A stretch of DNA of 64,000 nt from Ferruginibacter sp. (GCA_025963635.1 JAOQAK010000016.1:22678-86677); one strand, 5' to 3'; positions 1-8,668 are shown, counted from the first letter of the stretch. Numbers and translations are program-made. The notes: generated by a model from the sequence alone, not told the origin.

Positions 1-281
1 CCCCTGCTTAAAGCAAACATATCCTCTTTAATAAGCGCTATGGCTTTTTGAGCAATAATATTCTTTCGTGTGTATACGTAAACTACATTAGGAGTATGGT
101 GCCGGGGGTAAAAAGAGCTGGAAATAGCGCCGCCAGGTACATTTATAAGTTCTCCTTCTTTTTGCAAAGTTCTTTCAAGGGTACAGGGCATGCCTGTTGG
201 CATGCTTACCTCTGCTAACCACACCTTGTTGTGCAAATTTCTCTCGTGAAGGATAAAGGCGTGGCTATCCGTTTTAAGCAT
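1..281 (-). CDS. Partial unknown protein, N-terminal part only
   Basis: An open frame on the minus strand begins with ATG at 281 and runs off the left edge of the window without a stop, giving about 93 residues that start MLKTDSHAFILHERN. No family is recognised. The visible part has no signal peptide and no long hydrophobic segment, and it ends in a stretch that looks helical (KAIALIKEDMFALS). Two copies of the Bacteroidota -7 box lie upstream on the same strand (TAGATTTG at 309-302 and TAATTTTG at 337-330), which supports the chosen start. It could be a complete cytoplasmic protein cut by the window edge. Function is not assigned. Confidence 0.55.
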   Translation of the reverse strand, partial: MLKTDSHAFILHERNLHNKVWLAEVSMPTGMPCTLERTLQKEGELINVPGGAISSSFYPRHHTPNVVYVYTRKNIIAQKAIALIKEDMFALSR

Positions 282-678
282 TTAGTTTAGTTGTTGATAG
301 CCAAATCTAAATAAAAACGGCAAAAGCCGCAAAATTAATTTGAATACCCTATTTATACTTGCAAAAAACCGCAAATATGAGCAGGTAATTGACAATTATT
401 ACTGCATATGTTACATTAGCACTGCGGCGAGGTATTAATAAAAAATCCCGGTAAGCATGGGGCAACCGGAACTATCTCATAAAAAGCAACAAATTTCATG
501 ATAATACAATTGTTGAAAAGGATGGCTATGAGTACTGCTGTACTTAGGTATTTATAACAATACCACCACGTTGGAAAAAAATCAGCATACGACTAAAGTT
601 AGCGGGTTTGCAGTGGAGTAATTAAATGGAAAGGATAATCCCCGAATAGGAAAACAGCCAGATTAGCAAAATAAAATT
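282..678. other. Intergenic stretch between two minus-strand genes
   Basis: About 400 bases without a convincing gene. It holds two candidate minus-strand -7 boxes and a small hairpin CGGC-AAAA-GCCG (318-329). All plus-strand ATGs in it run into stops within about a dozen codons. No terminator with a clear T-run was found for the gene ending at 679. Confidence 0.6.
302..309 (-). promoter_or_regulatory. -7 promoter box TAGATTTG for the partial gene
   Basis: Read on the minus strand this is an exact match to the Bacteroidota consensus TAnnTTTG, ending 20 nt before the ATG at 281. A second exact match (TAATTTTG, 337-330) lies further upstream, so the start of transcription is ambiguous. Confidence 0.4.
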
Positions 679-1950
679 TTATCCAAAAAACAAGTAACAC
701 AAAATAATGGCAGTAATGATCCCCACCAGGTCGGCCAGTAGCATGGCGCCTATTGAATAACGGGTATTTTTGATATTTACAGATCCGAAATAAACAGCCA
801 CCACGTAAAACGTTGTATCAGATGCTCCCTGGAAAATCCCGGATAACTTGCTTGCAAATGAATCGGGTCCAAAAGTAGTCATGGTACTCACCATCATCCC
901 CCTGGCTGCCCCACCACTTAAGGGCCTTATCAACGCCGTTGGCAGTCCGTCAACAAAACGCGTATCTGCGCCAAAAAGGGCGAAAAAGCTTTTCATTCCC
1001 GTAATCACCGCATCAAATGTGCCACTGGTACGAAGCATGCTTACCGCGACTAATATTCCGAGTATGTACGGTATAATTCTAATGGCCGTATCAAACCCGT
1101 TTTTAGCGCCGTCTACAAACGCAGAAAATAAATCTATTTTTTTATATAAACCCCCTAAAACTATCAGTAAAAAAACAAGCAGGATCAATCCATTACTTAA
1201 TTTACCGGAAAACAACTGGATACCTGCGGCATTAAGCCTGGTTACATATAAAACCAACAATGCAATAATCGCCGAAATGCTAAACACCCAAATTAATATT
1301 ACCGGCTGAAATAGATTGATCTTTTGTTTAAATGAAACGATGATCATAGCAGTCATAGTACCAACAAATGTTACAATCATACAGGGAATAAAAACATCCG
1401 TTGGATCGGATGCATTTTGTGCAGCCCTTACCGCAATTACACTCACAGGAATTAAATTCAAACCTGCCGCGTGCAAACAGAGAAACATGATCTGCGAATT
1501 GGAAGCCACTTCCTTGTTTTGGTTGAGTTCCTGCAAACTTTCCATTGCCTTTAATCCAAATGGCGTAGCAGCATTATCCAGCCCAAGAAGGTTTGCAGAA
1601 AAATTCATGATCATATGGCCCATTGATGGATGGCCCTTTGGAATCTCCGGAAAAAGTTTAGAAAAAAACGGGCCGACAATCCGGGACAACAGCCTTATGC
1701 CGCCTGCCTTTTCGGCAATATTCATAAACCCGATGAATAGTGCAAGAATACCTACCAGTTTTAAGCAAATTTCTACAGCTATCCAACAGGTTTCAATGAT
1801 ACCATCTAATTTAAGTGGGTTGGCAGGATCGCTCGCTTTTCCACTTACCATCCAGGAAAATATCTGCGCATCTCCTAAGAAAAAACATTTGATACCTGCT
1901 ACGGTTATTGCAACAATGATGAAGGCCGACCATATTCTGCTTAATGCCAT
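679..1950 (-). CDS. SpmA/SpmB-type nucleoside-recognition (Gate) membrane protein
   Basis: A 423-residue polytopic membrane protein. The N-terminal half carries the SpmA-like signature NFSANLLGLDNAATPFGLKA (about 116-135) and the C-terminal half the SpmB-like signatures RPLSGGAARGMM and QGASDTTFYV (about 343-380). It is therefore a natural SpmA-SpmB fusion with two Gate domains, as usual in Bacteroidota, which do not sporulate. Roughly ten hydrophobic segments are visible. The family is named for Bacillus spore maturation proteins, but the true role in non-sporulating bacteria is unknown and may be transport of a small solute. The ATG at 1950 is preceded by an A-rich region. It is divergent from ychF. 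Confidence 0.85.
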   Translation of the reverse strand: MALSRIWSAFIIVAITVAGIKCFFLGDAQIFSWMVSGKASDPANPLKLDGIIETCWIAVEICLKLVGILALFIGFMNIAEKAGGIRLLSRIVGPFFSKLFPEIPKGHPSMGHMIMNFSANLLGLDNAATPFGLKAMESLQELNQNKEVASNSQIMFLCLHAAGLNLIPVSVIAVRAAQNASDPTDVFIPCMIVTFVGTMTAMIIVSFKQKINLFQPVILIWVFSISAIIALLVLYVTRLNAAGIQLFSGKLSNGLILLVFLLIVLGGLYKKIDLFSAFVDGAKNGFDTAIRIIPYILGILVAVSMLRTSGTFDAVITGMKSFFALFGADTRFVDGLPTALIRPLSGGAARGMMVSTMTTFGPDSFASKLSGIFQGASDTTFYVVAVYFGSVNIKNTRYSIGAMLLADLVGIITAIILCYLFFG

Positions 1951-2111
1951 ATTCGTTTAGTATTTACTGTTTTTTGTTTCCGGTTTTTTAGCCTTGATTC
2001 CTTTTGATGGTTATGGTAATATGCTGAAAGCTTTCATCGCTAAAACCAGAGTGAAATTAAAGCTTTGAAATTAGCTATTTATATGGGAAACTTATATTTC
2101 CTTGCAAACCT

Positions 2112-2119
2112 TACCTTTG
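2112..2119 (+). promoter_or_regulatory. -7 promoter box TACCTTTG upstream of ychF
   Basis: Exact match to TAnnTTTG on the plus strand. No clear -33 TTTG was found 19-22 nt upstream. If used, the ychF transcript would have a leader of over 200 nt that contains the heptad array at 2135-2208. Confidence 0.35.
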
Positions 2120-2134
2120 CAGCCGAAAATGCTA

Positions 2135-2208
2135 AAGGTGGAAGATGAAAGGTTGATGGTTGAGGGTTGAAGGTGGAAGGTTGAAGGTTGAGGGCTGAGA
2201 TTGAGGTT
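2135..2208. repeat. 7-nt-period array in a divergent promoter region
   Basis: About ten consecutive heptads read AAGGTGG, AAGATGA, AAGGTTG, ATGGTTG, AGGGTTG, AAGGTGG, AAGGTTG, AAGGTTG, AGGGCTG, AGATTGA. The plus strand is almost free of C. Unlike the other arrays in this window it lies between two divergent genes, so it cannot act as a 3'-end structure here, and no complementary arm was seen nearby. Confidence 0.8.
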
Positions 2209-2339
2209 ATCGCTTTACTTCATTGAGTAAAAATAAATTAAACCATTGTTGCAAAACATTTTTATATAGGCAACAGGGTAATACTATTTGTGTCGAAGGA
2301 CAGAAAACAAAAAACAATAAACAGTAAACAAATAATATC

Positions 2340-3440
2340 ATGGCTTTACAAGCAGGCATCGTGGGATTACCAAATGTGGGAAAATCAACTTTATTCAATG
2401 CAGTCAGCAGCAGCGCAAAAGCACAGGCAAGTAATTACCGGTTTTGTACCATTGAACCTAACACAGGCCTGGTAAACGTACCCGACCCAAGAATGGATAA
2501 GCTTGCAGAACTGGTGCAGCCAAACCGCACCGTACCCACGCAAATTGAAATTGTAGATATTGCTGGCCTTGTGCGAGGTGCAAGCAAGGGTGAGGGGTTA
2601 GGAAATAAGTTTTTGGCCAATATCCGCGAGGTAGATGCCATTATTCATGTTGTCCGTTGTTTTGAAGATGAAAACATTTTAAGGGATGAGGGACCCATCA
2701 ATCCCATCAGTGATAAAGAGATCATTGAAACCGAACTTCAGTTGAAAGACCTTGATAGCGTTGAAAGAAAGCTTTCCCGCATTGAAAAAATGCTGAAGAC
2801 AGGCGATGCCAAATTAAAGCTTGAATACGATGTGTTATTGAGGTGCAAAGAACAATTGAACCAGGGCAAAAGCATCCTTACCATGAAACTGGATAAAGAA
2901 GAGAAAGCTGCCATTGCCGAAAATTTTTTACTGAGCGATAAACCCGTATTATATGTGGCCAATGTAGATGAGGCTTCGATGCATACCGGCAATAAATATT
3001 CAGATCAATTGATAGCAGCCGCCAAGGCGGAAGGAGCAGAAGTGATCGTTATGACCAATGCCATTGAAGCACAGATCGCTGAGTTTGAAAACCCCGAAGA
3101 CAAGGCGATGTTCATGGAAGAATATAAAATGACCGAGCCCGCACTCGACCGGCTGATTCACACTGCTTATAAACTGCTCAATTTATCAACATACTTTACA
3201 GCAGGGGTACAGGAAGTAAGGGCATGGACCATTCACCAGGGGTGGAAAGCGCCACAGGCAGCCAGTGTAATTCATACCGATTTTGAAAAAGGCTTTATCA
3301 AAGCAGAAGTAATTTCTTACCAGGATTTTATTACCTACAAATCAGAAGCCGCTTGTCGCGAAAATGGCCGCTTACGGATCGAAGGAAAAGATTATGTGGT
3401 TCACGATGGAGATGTAATGCATTTCCGGTTTAATGTATAA
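2340..3440 (+). CDS. ychF: Redox-regulated ATPase YchF
   Basis: A 366-residue Obg-family P-loop protein of normal length. G1 is GLPNVGKS (8-15), the Switch II region is [20 protein letters not shown] (around 63-82), and the NVDE element that replaces the classical NKxD G4 motif is near residue 206, consistent with the known ATP preference of YchF. The C-terminal part from about 280 is a TGS domain ending [11 protein letters not shown]. The family binds ribosomes and is linked to stress responses and protein quality control. The gene is followed by a strong intrinsic terminator, so it is probably monocistronic. Confidence 0.97.
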   Translation: MALQAGIVGLPNVGKSTLFNAVSSSAKAQASNYRFCTIEPNTGLVNVPDPRMDKLAELVQPNRTVPTQIEIVDIAGLVRGASKGEGLGNKFLANIREVDAIIHVVRCFEDENILRDEGPINPISDKEIIETELQLKDLDSVERKLSRIEKMLKTGDAKLKLEYDVLLRCKEQLNQGKSILTMKLDKEEKAAIAENFLLSDKPVLYVANVDEASMHTGNKYSDQLIAAAKAEGAEVIVMTNAIEAQIAEFENPEDKAMFMEEYKMTEPALDRLIHTAYKLLNLSTYFTAGVQEVRAWTIHQGWKAPQAASVIHTDFEKGFIKAEVISYQDFITYKSEAACRENGRLRIEGKDYVVHDGDVMHFRFNV

Positions 3441-3480
3441 GCAATGTAACTGTTTTTTTTGGCCGAATCATATCATTGCA

Positions 3481-3512
3481 AATCCACCAACCATATTGGT
3501 GGATTTTTATTT
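3481..3512 (+). terminator. Intrinsic terminator downstream of ychF
   Basis: A perfect 10-bp stem AATCCACCAA / TTGGTGGATT (3481-3490 with 3496-3505) encloses a 5-nt loop and is followed by TTTATTT. It lies 40 nt after the ychF stop. Confidence 0.85.
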
Positions 3513-3627
3513 CTACAATGCCCCGGGCTGTTCTTTGCTTCTTCAATTTGGCGTAAGCGCAAGCACTTTTTGCTCCCACATTAGCGCATCTTGTTTTATA
3601 TCAGCAAATACTTAATAATCTTTTAAA

Positions 3628-4812
3628 TTAATCATTCATATTTTCTATCACCATTGCAGATGCTCCCCCGCCCCCATTGCAAATACCCGCTGCACCATAC
3701 CGGGTATGCTGTTGTTTTAATACATTGATCAGTGTAACGATAATTCTTGCGCCGCTACAGCCCAGTGGATGACCAATGGAAACCGCCCCGCCGTTGACAT
3801 TCACTTTGGCCGGATCCAGTTTCATACGTTTTGTGTTTTCAATACCCACCACCGCAAAGGCTTCATTTAACTCCCAGTAGCTGATGTCTTCCATTCTTAA
3901 ACCTGATTTTTGCACTGCCTTTGGCACAGCCAGCGAGGGTGTGGTAGTAAACCATTCGGGAGCTTGCTCGGCATCGGCAAAACTCAGGATTTTTGCAATA
4001 GGCTTTAATCCGAGTTCTTCAGCTTTTTGCCTGCTCATTAACAATAACGCAGCTGCGCCGTCATTCATAGTGGAGGCGTTGGCTGCAGTAACTGTTCCAT
4101 TTTTTTCAAAAGCCCCTTTTAACCCAGCGATCTTCTCAAATTTTACATTAAAGGGCTCTTCATCCCTGGCAAACAATATGGGCTCGCCATTCCGTTGTGG
4201 TATTTCCACGGGCACAATTTCATTGTCGAACCTGCCTTCATTTACTGCTGACTGCGAGCGCCGGTAACTTTCTATAGCGAAGGCATCCTGCTCCTCTCGT
4301 GTTATTCCGCAGGTAGCGGCACAAAGTTCGGCTGCATTGCCCATGGCTTTACCATCATACACGTCAGTAAGTCCATCTTTAGCGAGGCCGTCGATCAATT
4401 GCGTATTACCGTATTTATTACCCCATCGCATAGAATCTACATAAAAAGGCACATTGCTCATGCTCTCCATCCCACCAGCAATTACGATATCTGCATCACA
4501 CAATAAAATACTTTGGGCAGCCAGTGAAAGTGATTTCATTCCGCTGGCGCATACTTTATTTACAGTAGTACAATTTACTTCATCCGGTAAGCCCGCAAAT
4601 TTTGCTGCTTGCCTGGCGGGAGCCTGCCCCAGGTTGGCCTGTATTACAGATCCCATCAGCACATCATTTACCATACCGGGTGCCACACCTGCTTTTGCCA
4701 ATGCTCCCTTTATCGCGATAGCGCCCAACTGCGTAGCTGTAAAATTCCTGAGTGATCCGCCGAAACTGCCAATAGGCGTTCTTACTGCGGAGATGATATA
4801 AACTTCTTTCAT
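3628..4812 (-). CDS. Acetyl-CoA C-acetyltransferase / acyl-CoA thiolase
   Basis: A 394-residue thiolase that condenses two acetyl-CoA molecules or cleaves 3-ketoacyl-CoA. The catalytic residues are visible: nucleophilic Cys88 in VCASGM, His348 in [10 protein letters not shown] and the second Cys378 in [11 protein letters not shown]. The length and the [10 protein letters not shown] stretch fit the biosynthetic/AtoB-like class, but substrate length cannot be read from sequence. ATG at 4812 gives the canonical N-terminus [15 protein letters not shown]. The gene stands alone, without other beta-oxidation genes nearby, and its presumed leader contains an inverted repeat at 4841-4928. Confidence 0.95.
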   Translation of the reverse strand: MKEVYIISAVRTPIGSFGGSLRNFTATQLGAIAIKGALAKAGVAPGMVNDVLMGSVIQANLGQAPARQAAKFAGLPDEVNCTTVNKVCASGMKSLSLAAQSILLCDADIVIAGGMESMSNVPFYVDSMRWGNKYGNTQLIDGLAKDGLTDVYDGKAMGNAAELCAATCGITREEQDAFAIESYRRSQSAVNEGRFDNEIVPVEIPQRNGEPILFARDEEPFNVKFEKIAGLKGAFEKNGTVTAANASTMNDGAAALLLMSRQKAEELGLKPIAKILSFADAEQAPEWFTTTPSLAVPKAVQKSGLRMEDISYWELNEAFAVVGIENTKRMKLDPAKVNVNGGAVSIGHPLGCSGARIIVTLINVLKQQHTRYGAAGICNGGGGASAMVIENMND

Positions 4813-4840
4813 ATGGTTTGATCGTGTTATTTAAAAATCT

Positions 4841-4928
4841 GAAAAAACCTAAATACTACCTGGTAAAAAGCGGTGGCTTTCCTCGAAATTGACATAGTAA
4901 AGTTAACCGCAAAGCCTTTAGGTTTTTC
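4841..4928. repeat. Inverted repeat GAAAAAACCTAAA / TTTAGGTTTTTC
   Basis: GAAAAAACCTAAA at 4841-4853 is mirrored by TTTAGGTTTTTC at 4917-4928, enclosing about 63 nt that carry shorter complementary words (GCGGT and ACCGC). It lies 29 nt upstream of the thiolase start and could be a small MITE remnant or a structured leader. Confidence 0.5.
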
Positions 4929-5082
4929 ACATCGTTACATAGAAAAGTTGAAACGTTGGGATAACGAGTATTATGGGTGGCAGATTGCTATCTTTCCAAA
5001 ATTATTAGAATTAAGTAGATGTTGATATTCCCCGGCGGAAAATTAAAAGCATTTAAATGATTTTTTATTAGATATGCCGTTA

Positions 5083-5215
5083 TAACAAGTGTAGCTTTTT
5101 TTTTGAAAAATTTATTTTTGCTACAGGTTTGTAGCATTTTCTTATCAAAAATTGTTTTTGCTACAAGTGGGTAGCATTTTTTAAACAAAAATTATTTTTG
5201 CTACAAGATTTATTT
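5083..5215. repeat. 40-bp tandem repeat, about 3.4 units, each with a hairpin
   Basis: Units start at 5083 (38 nt), 5121 (40 nt), 5161 (40 nt) and 5201 (partial). Units two and three match at 33 of 40 positions. Each full unit places the inverted repeat GCTAC...GTAGC next to a T-run and a poly-A/T block. Because 40 is not a multiple of three, the weak open frame crossing it does not repeat in translation and is unlikely to be coding. Confidence 0.8.
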
Positions 5216-5336
5216 GATATCATTTCATTGGATTAGGGATGATTCGCATACGCCATTATATATTGGTATTTTTTTTGGAATGCTAATTTTCGCCTCCCTG
5301 GTCGACGGGCAATGTCATTAAGTTAGAATTTGAATT

Positions 5337-5358
5337 GCCCCGCTCTTTAGGGCGGGGC
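5337..5358. repeat. REP-like GC-rich hairpin
   Basis: GCCCCGCTCT (5337-5346) pairs with AGGGCGGGGC (5349-5358) across a 2-nt loop with one T-G wobble, in otherwise AT-rich DNA. The flanks are AT-rich and partly complementary. A degenerate half site CCGCCCTAAAGG follows about 60 nt later. The shape is that of a REP-type palindrome. No RAYT transposase is present in this window. Confidence 0.6.
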
Positions 5359-5440
5359 TAAATTGAATTTTTGAAATACGGCTTTAGCAAAAAGAAATAA
5401 ACCCATTATTATCACCGCCCTAAAGGAATGTTCAATTGAA

Positions 5441-5563
5441 CTATAATCCATAACACTGGCAGTGCATTGGTGAACTATCTATTATTTCAATAAATTCTTT
5501 TAGTTCTTCTAACCCTGCCCGGTTGATTTTTGAAGAGTTATGAAAATCTTCCATTGGCTTCAT
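5441..5563 (-). CDS. Possible 40-residue ORF or gene remnant
   Basis: A minus-strand frame opens with ATG at 5563 and stops with TAG at 5443-5441, encoding MKPMEDFHNSSKINRAGLEE and 20 more residues. The composition (acidic helix LEELKEFIEII, then a Cys-rich tail) is protein-like, but no family is recognised. It lies among palindromic repeats, and its stop falls in the GTTCAATTGAAC palindrome. It could be a remnant of a larger gene or chance. Confidence 0.2.
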   Translation of the reverse strand: MKPMEDFHNSSKINRAGLEELKEFIEIIDSSPMHCQCYGL

Positions 5564-5593
5564 AATTTTAATCTACAATTAATTTGCTTCCTG

Positions 5594-5601
5594 TAATTTT
5601 G
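5594..5601 (+). promoter_or_regulatory. -7 box TAATTTTG 4 nt before the permease ATG
   Basis: Exact TAnnTTTG match. The first T of the box is 12 nt before the A of the ATG at 5606, so transcription would start at or very near the start codon. No -33 TTTG at the expected distance was seen. Confidence 0.45.
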
Positions 5602-5605
5602 ATAC

Positions 5606-6844
5606 ATGCGTAAATCGCTCAACATTCTCCGCAATTCTTTACGACTCACCCTGCAGGAACTGAAAGTAAACAAGCTTCGTACTGCGCTCAGTCTTACCGG
5701 TGTAGCCTTTGGTATCTTCTGTATTATTGGCGTGTTGGCTACCGTGAACAGCCTGGAGCGCAATATCCAAAACGAAGTAAAAAGCCTCGGAAGCAATACG
5801 ATCTATATTGATAAATGGGAATACAGCGGTGGACCTGATATGCCTTTCTGGAAATACCGGGCCAGGCCGGTAATGAAGTACCAGGAAATGAATTTGATAA
5901 AAGAACGCTCACAATTGGTAGATGATGTTACTTTTTTAATGCAGGCGGGCGGCAGTATAGCTCACAACGATGATATAATTGAAAATGTAAGGGTGTATGG
6001 CATTGTTGAGGGGCAAACCACGATACAGCCGCTTTCTTTTGACCAGGGTCGGTATATTTCCTCCGCCGAGTTTAACAGCGGTACTGCAGTTGGCTTAATT
6101 GGTTTTGACAATGCCGAACAATTATTTGGCACAGCCGAACGGGCAATCGGGAAGGATTTTGTTATAAAGGGAAAAAAGGTAAGTATTGTTGGCGTGATAA
6201 AAAAAGAAGGAAAAAACTTTATTGGGTGGGATTATGATAATTGCATCATGCTCCCTTATAAATTCTGCAAACAGATCATTGATGAAAAAAACGCCAATCC
6301 CGTACTCATTGCCAAGGGAAAAGAAACGGTGACCTCAGCAGCATTGATGAATGAATTGGAAGGCATCATGCGGCAGATCCGGAGAATAGGGCCTACAGAG
6401 GAAAATAATTTTTCATTGAATAGCGTGGAAGCTTTTAGCAAAGCGATTACAGGATTGTTTTCCACAGTAGATATCGTAGGCGGGTTGATTGGAGTGATCA
6501 GTTTGATCGTGGGGATGTTTGGTATCGCCAATATCATGTTTGTGACTGTGAAGGAAAGAACCAGCGTGATCGGGCTCAAAAAAGCGATCGGGGCTAAAAG
6601 TGCCAGTATCCTTTTTGAATTTTTACTGGAGGCTTCGATTCTCTGCCTGATGGGAGGTGCGTGTGGATTATTTCTTGTATATATACTTTCTATAGTGCTT
6701 ACTATGCTTGATTTCCCGGTGTATATTTCCTTCCCACTTTTGGTAGGCACGGTGATTATATGCCTGGTAGTGGGGGTTTTAGCAGGGATATTTCCCGCTT
6801 CAAAAGCTGCGAGGATGAATCCTGTGGTGGCTATCCGCAGTTAA
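5606..6844 (+). CDS. MacB/FtsX-type ABC transporter permease
   Basis: A 412-residue permease with the MacB-family topology: one membrane segment near the N-terminus (about 29-50, TGVAFGIFCIIGVLATV), a large periplasmic MacB_PCD-type domain (about 51-285), then three C-terminal segments (about 290-315, 337-362, 372-398). It ends with the family signature FPASKAARMNPVVAIR. Such permeases work with an ATPase of the MacB/LolD type and usually a periplasmic adaptor. Neither is adjacent here, so the partner is encoded elsewhere. The substrate is unknown; export of peptides or lipids, or mechanotransmission, are the family roles. Confidence 0.9.
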   Translation: MRKSLNILRNSLRLTLQELKVNKLRTALSLTGVAFGIFCIIGVLATVNSLERNIQNEVKSLGSNTIYIDKWEYSGGPDMPFWKYRARPVMKYQEMNLIKERSQLVDDVTFLMQAGGSIAHNDDIIENVRVYGIVEGQTTIQPLSFDQGRYISSAEFNSGTAVGLIGFDNAEQLFGTAERAIGKDFVIKGKKVSIVGVIKKEGKNFIGWDYDNCIMLPYKFCKQIIDEKNANPVLIAKGKETVTSAALMNELEGIMRQIRRIGPTEENNFSLNSVEAFSKAITGLFSTVDIVGGLIGVISLIVGMFGIANIMFVTVKERTSVIGLKKAIGAKSASILFEFLLEASILCLMGGACGLFLVYILSIVLTMLDFPVYISFPLLVGTVIICLVVGVLAGIFPASKAARMNPVVAIRS

Positions 6845-6915
6845 AGCGGGGTTTTTCATGATAGAAATCAGTATATCCCCTGTGTTAAATAATCAATTGG
6901 AACTTTGCAATAATC

Positions 6916-6923
6916 TATTTTTG
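6916..6923 (+). promoter_or_regulatory. -7 box TATTTTTG 4 nt before the tsaD ATG
   Basis: Exact TAnnTTTG match whose first base is 12 nt before the ATG at 6928. A TTG at 6897-6899 could be the -33 element with a short spacing of 16 nt. Confidence 0.5.
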
Positions 6924-6927
6924 CAAA

Positions 6928-7998
6928 ATGCTGAGCCATCCCAATCATTCTCCTTTGAGGACCACCATTTTAGCCATAGAATCTTCCTGTGATGATACAT
7001 CCGCTTCCATTTGCTGTGATGGAAAAATATTGTCAAATATCATCGCTAACCAAACGGTTCATGAAAAATACGGGGGAGTAGTACCCGAACTCGCCAGCAG
7101 GGCTCATCTGCAGAATATTGTTCCAGTAGTAGATACCGCGTTGGAAGTAGCGGGATGTAGTTTATCATCGGTAGACGCAATCGCTTTTACACAGGCGCCC
7201 GGCCTGATCGGTTCGCTGTTGGTAGGCACCCAGTTTGCAAAATCACTCGCGCTTTCACTTGATAAACCCCTTATCGCAGTGCATCATATGCAGGCGCATG
7301 TATTGGCTAATTTAATAGCTGATGAAAAACCTTCCTTCCCGTTTTTATGCCTCACCGTAAGCGGGGGCCATACACAAATCGTTTTATGCGAATCGGCCAC
7401 CAAAATGAAAGTGATCGGCGAAACCATTGATGATGCAGCCGGGGAAGCTTTTGATAAAAGCGCCAAATTATTGGGGCTCCCTTATCCCGGTGGTCCGCTG
7501 ATAGATAAATATGCCGCCACTGGAAATCCAAAACGCTTCAGGTTTCCGGAGCCACAAATCCCGGGGCTGAATTTCAGTTTCAGTGGCTTGAAGACGTCCA
7601 TCTTATATTTCTTAAAAAATGCCGGAACCAGTAATGTATTCAGGGAAGAATTTACCGCTTCTGAGGAAGAAAGAAACAAATTCATAGCCGATAATCTTGC
7701 AGACATCTGTGCTTCCATACAAGACAGGATCATCAGTATTTTGATCAATAAATTAAAAAAGGCAGCAGCTGAAAATAATATCACCCAGGTTTGTATAGCA
7801 GGCGGGGTAAGTGCCAATAGCGGTTTGCGCAAAGCACTCAGGGAAACAGGAGAAAAAATGGGATGGAAAACTTTTATCCCTGCATTTGAATATTGCACGG
7901 ACAATGCTGCGATGATTGCCATCACGGGCTATTTTAAGTTCCTGGAAAATGATTTCGCGGAACTAAGTGTCAGTCCGTCGGCGAGAGCAATTTGGTAA
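6928..7998 (+). CDS. tsaD: tRNA N6-threonylcarbamoyladenosine transferase TsaD
   Basis: A 356-residue Kae1/TsaD protein that transfers the threonylcarbamoyl group to A37 of ANN-decoding tRNAs, working in the cytoplasm with TsaB and TsaE. The N-terminal ILAIESSCDDTSASI (14-28) and the metal-binding HMQAH (120-124) are intact, as are VSGGHTQIVL and the C-terminal GGVSANSGLR and DNAAMIA motifs. The start at 6928 adds about 13 residues before the conserved strand. This fits the promoter position, although a shorter protein cannot be excluded. It is not co-directional-overlapping with its neighbours. Confidence 0.97.
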   Translation: MLSHPNHSPLRTTILAIESSCDDTSASICCDGKILSNIIANQTVHEKYGGVVPELASRAHLQNIVPVVDTALEVAGCSLSSVDAIAFTQAPGLIGSLLVGTQFAKSLALSLDKPLIAVHHMQAHVLANLIADEKPSFPFLCLTVSGGHTQIVLCESATKMKVIGETIDDAAGEAFDKSAKLLGLPYPGGPLIDKYAATGNPKRFRFPEPQIPGLNFSFSGLKTSILYFLKNAGTSNVFREEFTASEEERNKFIADNLADICASIQDRIISILINKLKKAAAENNITQVCIAGGVSANSGLRKALRETGEKMGWKTFIPAFEYCTDNAAMIAITGYFKFLENDFAELSVSPSARAIW

Positions 7999-8078
7999 AG
8001 AACAAGTAATGAATTCGTGATTCTGCTATTATACTTTGGATCACGATCAACAACTATTTATAAAAAAATAAAAATACA

Positions 8079-8660
8079 ATGAAGCGTTTATCAATTTTTT
8101 GTGGCTCCAGCCTGGGCAATAAAACAAATTTTAAAACAACCGCCACCCAATTGGGCAGGGCGATGGCAAAAAGAAAAATCGACCTTGTTTATGGAGGTGC
8201 AAATGTTGGATTGATGGGTGCGATTGCGGATTCAGTTTTGGCTGCCGGCGGAAGAGCAATCGGTGTGTTACCAGCCTTTTTACAGGAAAAAGAGCTTGCT
8301 CACGAGGGCTTAACCGAATTGATTTTGGTAGAAACAATGCATGAACGAAAAACAAAGATGAATGAATTATGTGATGGCGTACTTGCTTTACCCGGCGGGT
8401 TTGGCACACTTGAAGAACTTTTTGAAATGCTGACCTGGGGGCAATTAGGACTTCATAAAAAGCCGATCGGGATTTTAAATATCGACGGATTTTATAATAA
8501 CCTCAACTTGCTCATTCGTACAATGGTGGACAATGGATTTTTAAAAGCCATTCACCGCGACATGCTGATAATAGATGAAAACATAGAAACTATCCTCGAC
8601 AGGATGGCCAATTATAAAGCCCCCGTAGTAGACAAATGGCTGGTACCGGAAATGGTTTAA
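8079..8660 (+). CDS. LOG-family (TIGR00730) Rossmann protein
   Basis: A 193-residue protein with the Lonely Guy signatures GGANVGLMG (39-47), MHERK (87-91) and PGGFGTLEE (105-113). Characterised relatives are phosphoribohydrolases that release a base from a nucleoside 5'-monophosphate, either cytokinin riboside phosphates or AMP-like substrates. In a free-living Bacteroidota a housekeeping nucleotide role is more likely than cytokinin signalling. The gene is followed directly by a heptad array and faces a convergent acetyltransferase gene. Confidence 0.92.
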   Translation: MKRLSIFCGSSLGNKTNFKTTATQLGRAMAKRKIDLVYGGANVGLMGAIADSVLAAGGRAIGVLPAFLQEKELAHEGLTELILVETMHERKTKMNELCDGVLALPGGFGTLEELFEMLTWGQLGLHKKPIGILNIDGFYNNLNLLIRTMVDNGFLKAIHRDMLIIDENIETILDRMANYKAPVVDKWLVPEMV

Positions 8661-8668
8661 GGTAAAAG

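Larger units (their letters stand above)
1951..2339. other. Divergent intergenic region, SpmAB-like / ychF
   Basis: This 389-base region separates two divergent genes and must hold both promoters. On the plus strand there is an exact -7 box TACCTTTG (2112-2119), followed by a 7-nt-period array (2135-2208) that would lie in a long 5' leader of ychF. A second possible start lies near TACTATTTG (about 2282-2290), much closer to the ychF ATG. No gene is seen. Confidence 0.5.
4813..5605. other. Repeat-rich 0.8 kb intergenic region
   Basis: The longest gene-poor stretch in the window. From left to right it holds an inverted repeat (4841-4928), a 40-bp tandem repeat (5083-5215), a GC-rich hairpin (5337-5358), a half copy of that hairpin (CCGCCCTAAAGG around 5416-5426), a perfect palindrome GTTCAATTGAAC (5430-5441) and a 40-codon minus-strand open frame (5441-5563). 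It resembles an accumulation site for small palindromic elements. Confidence 0.6.

Noticed and set aside
4988..5188. 66-codon minus-strand open frame across the 40-bp repeats
   Set aside because: Its sequence is a by-product of the AT-rich tandem repeat. The 40-nt period shifts the frame each unit, and no promoter or family resemblance is seen.
5083..5215. CRISPR array or integron attC sites
   Set aside because: Units are continuous with no unique spacers, and no cas or integrase gene is present. The unit does not have an attC-like end.
6835..6857. Possible terminator CCGC...GCGG-GTTTTT after the ABC permease
   Set aside because: Only a 4-bp stem, partly inside the coding region; too weak to call.
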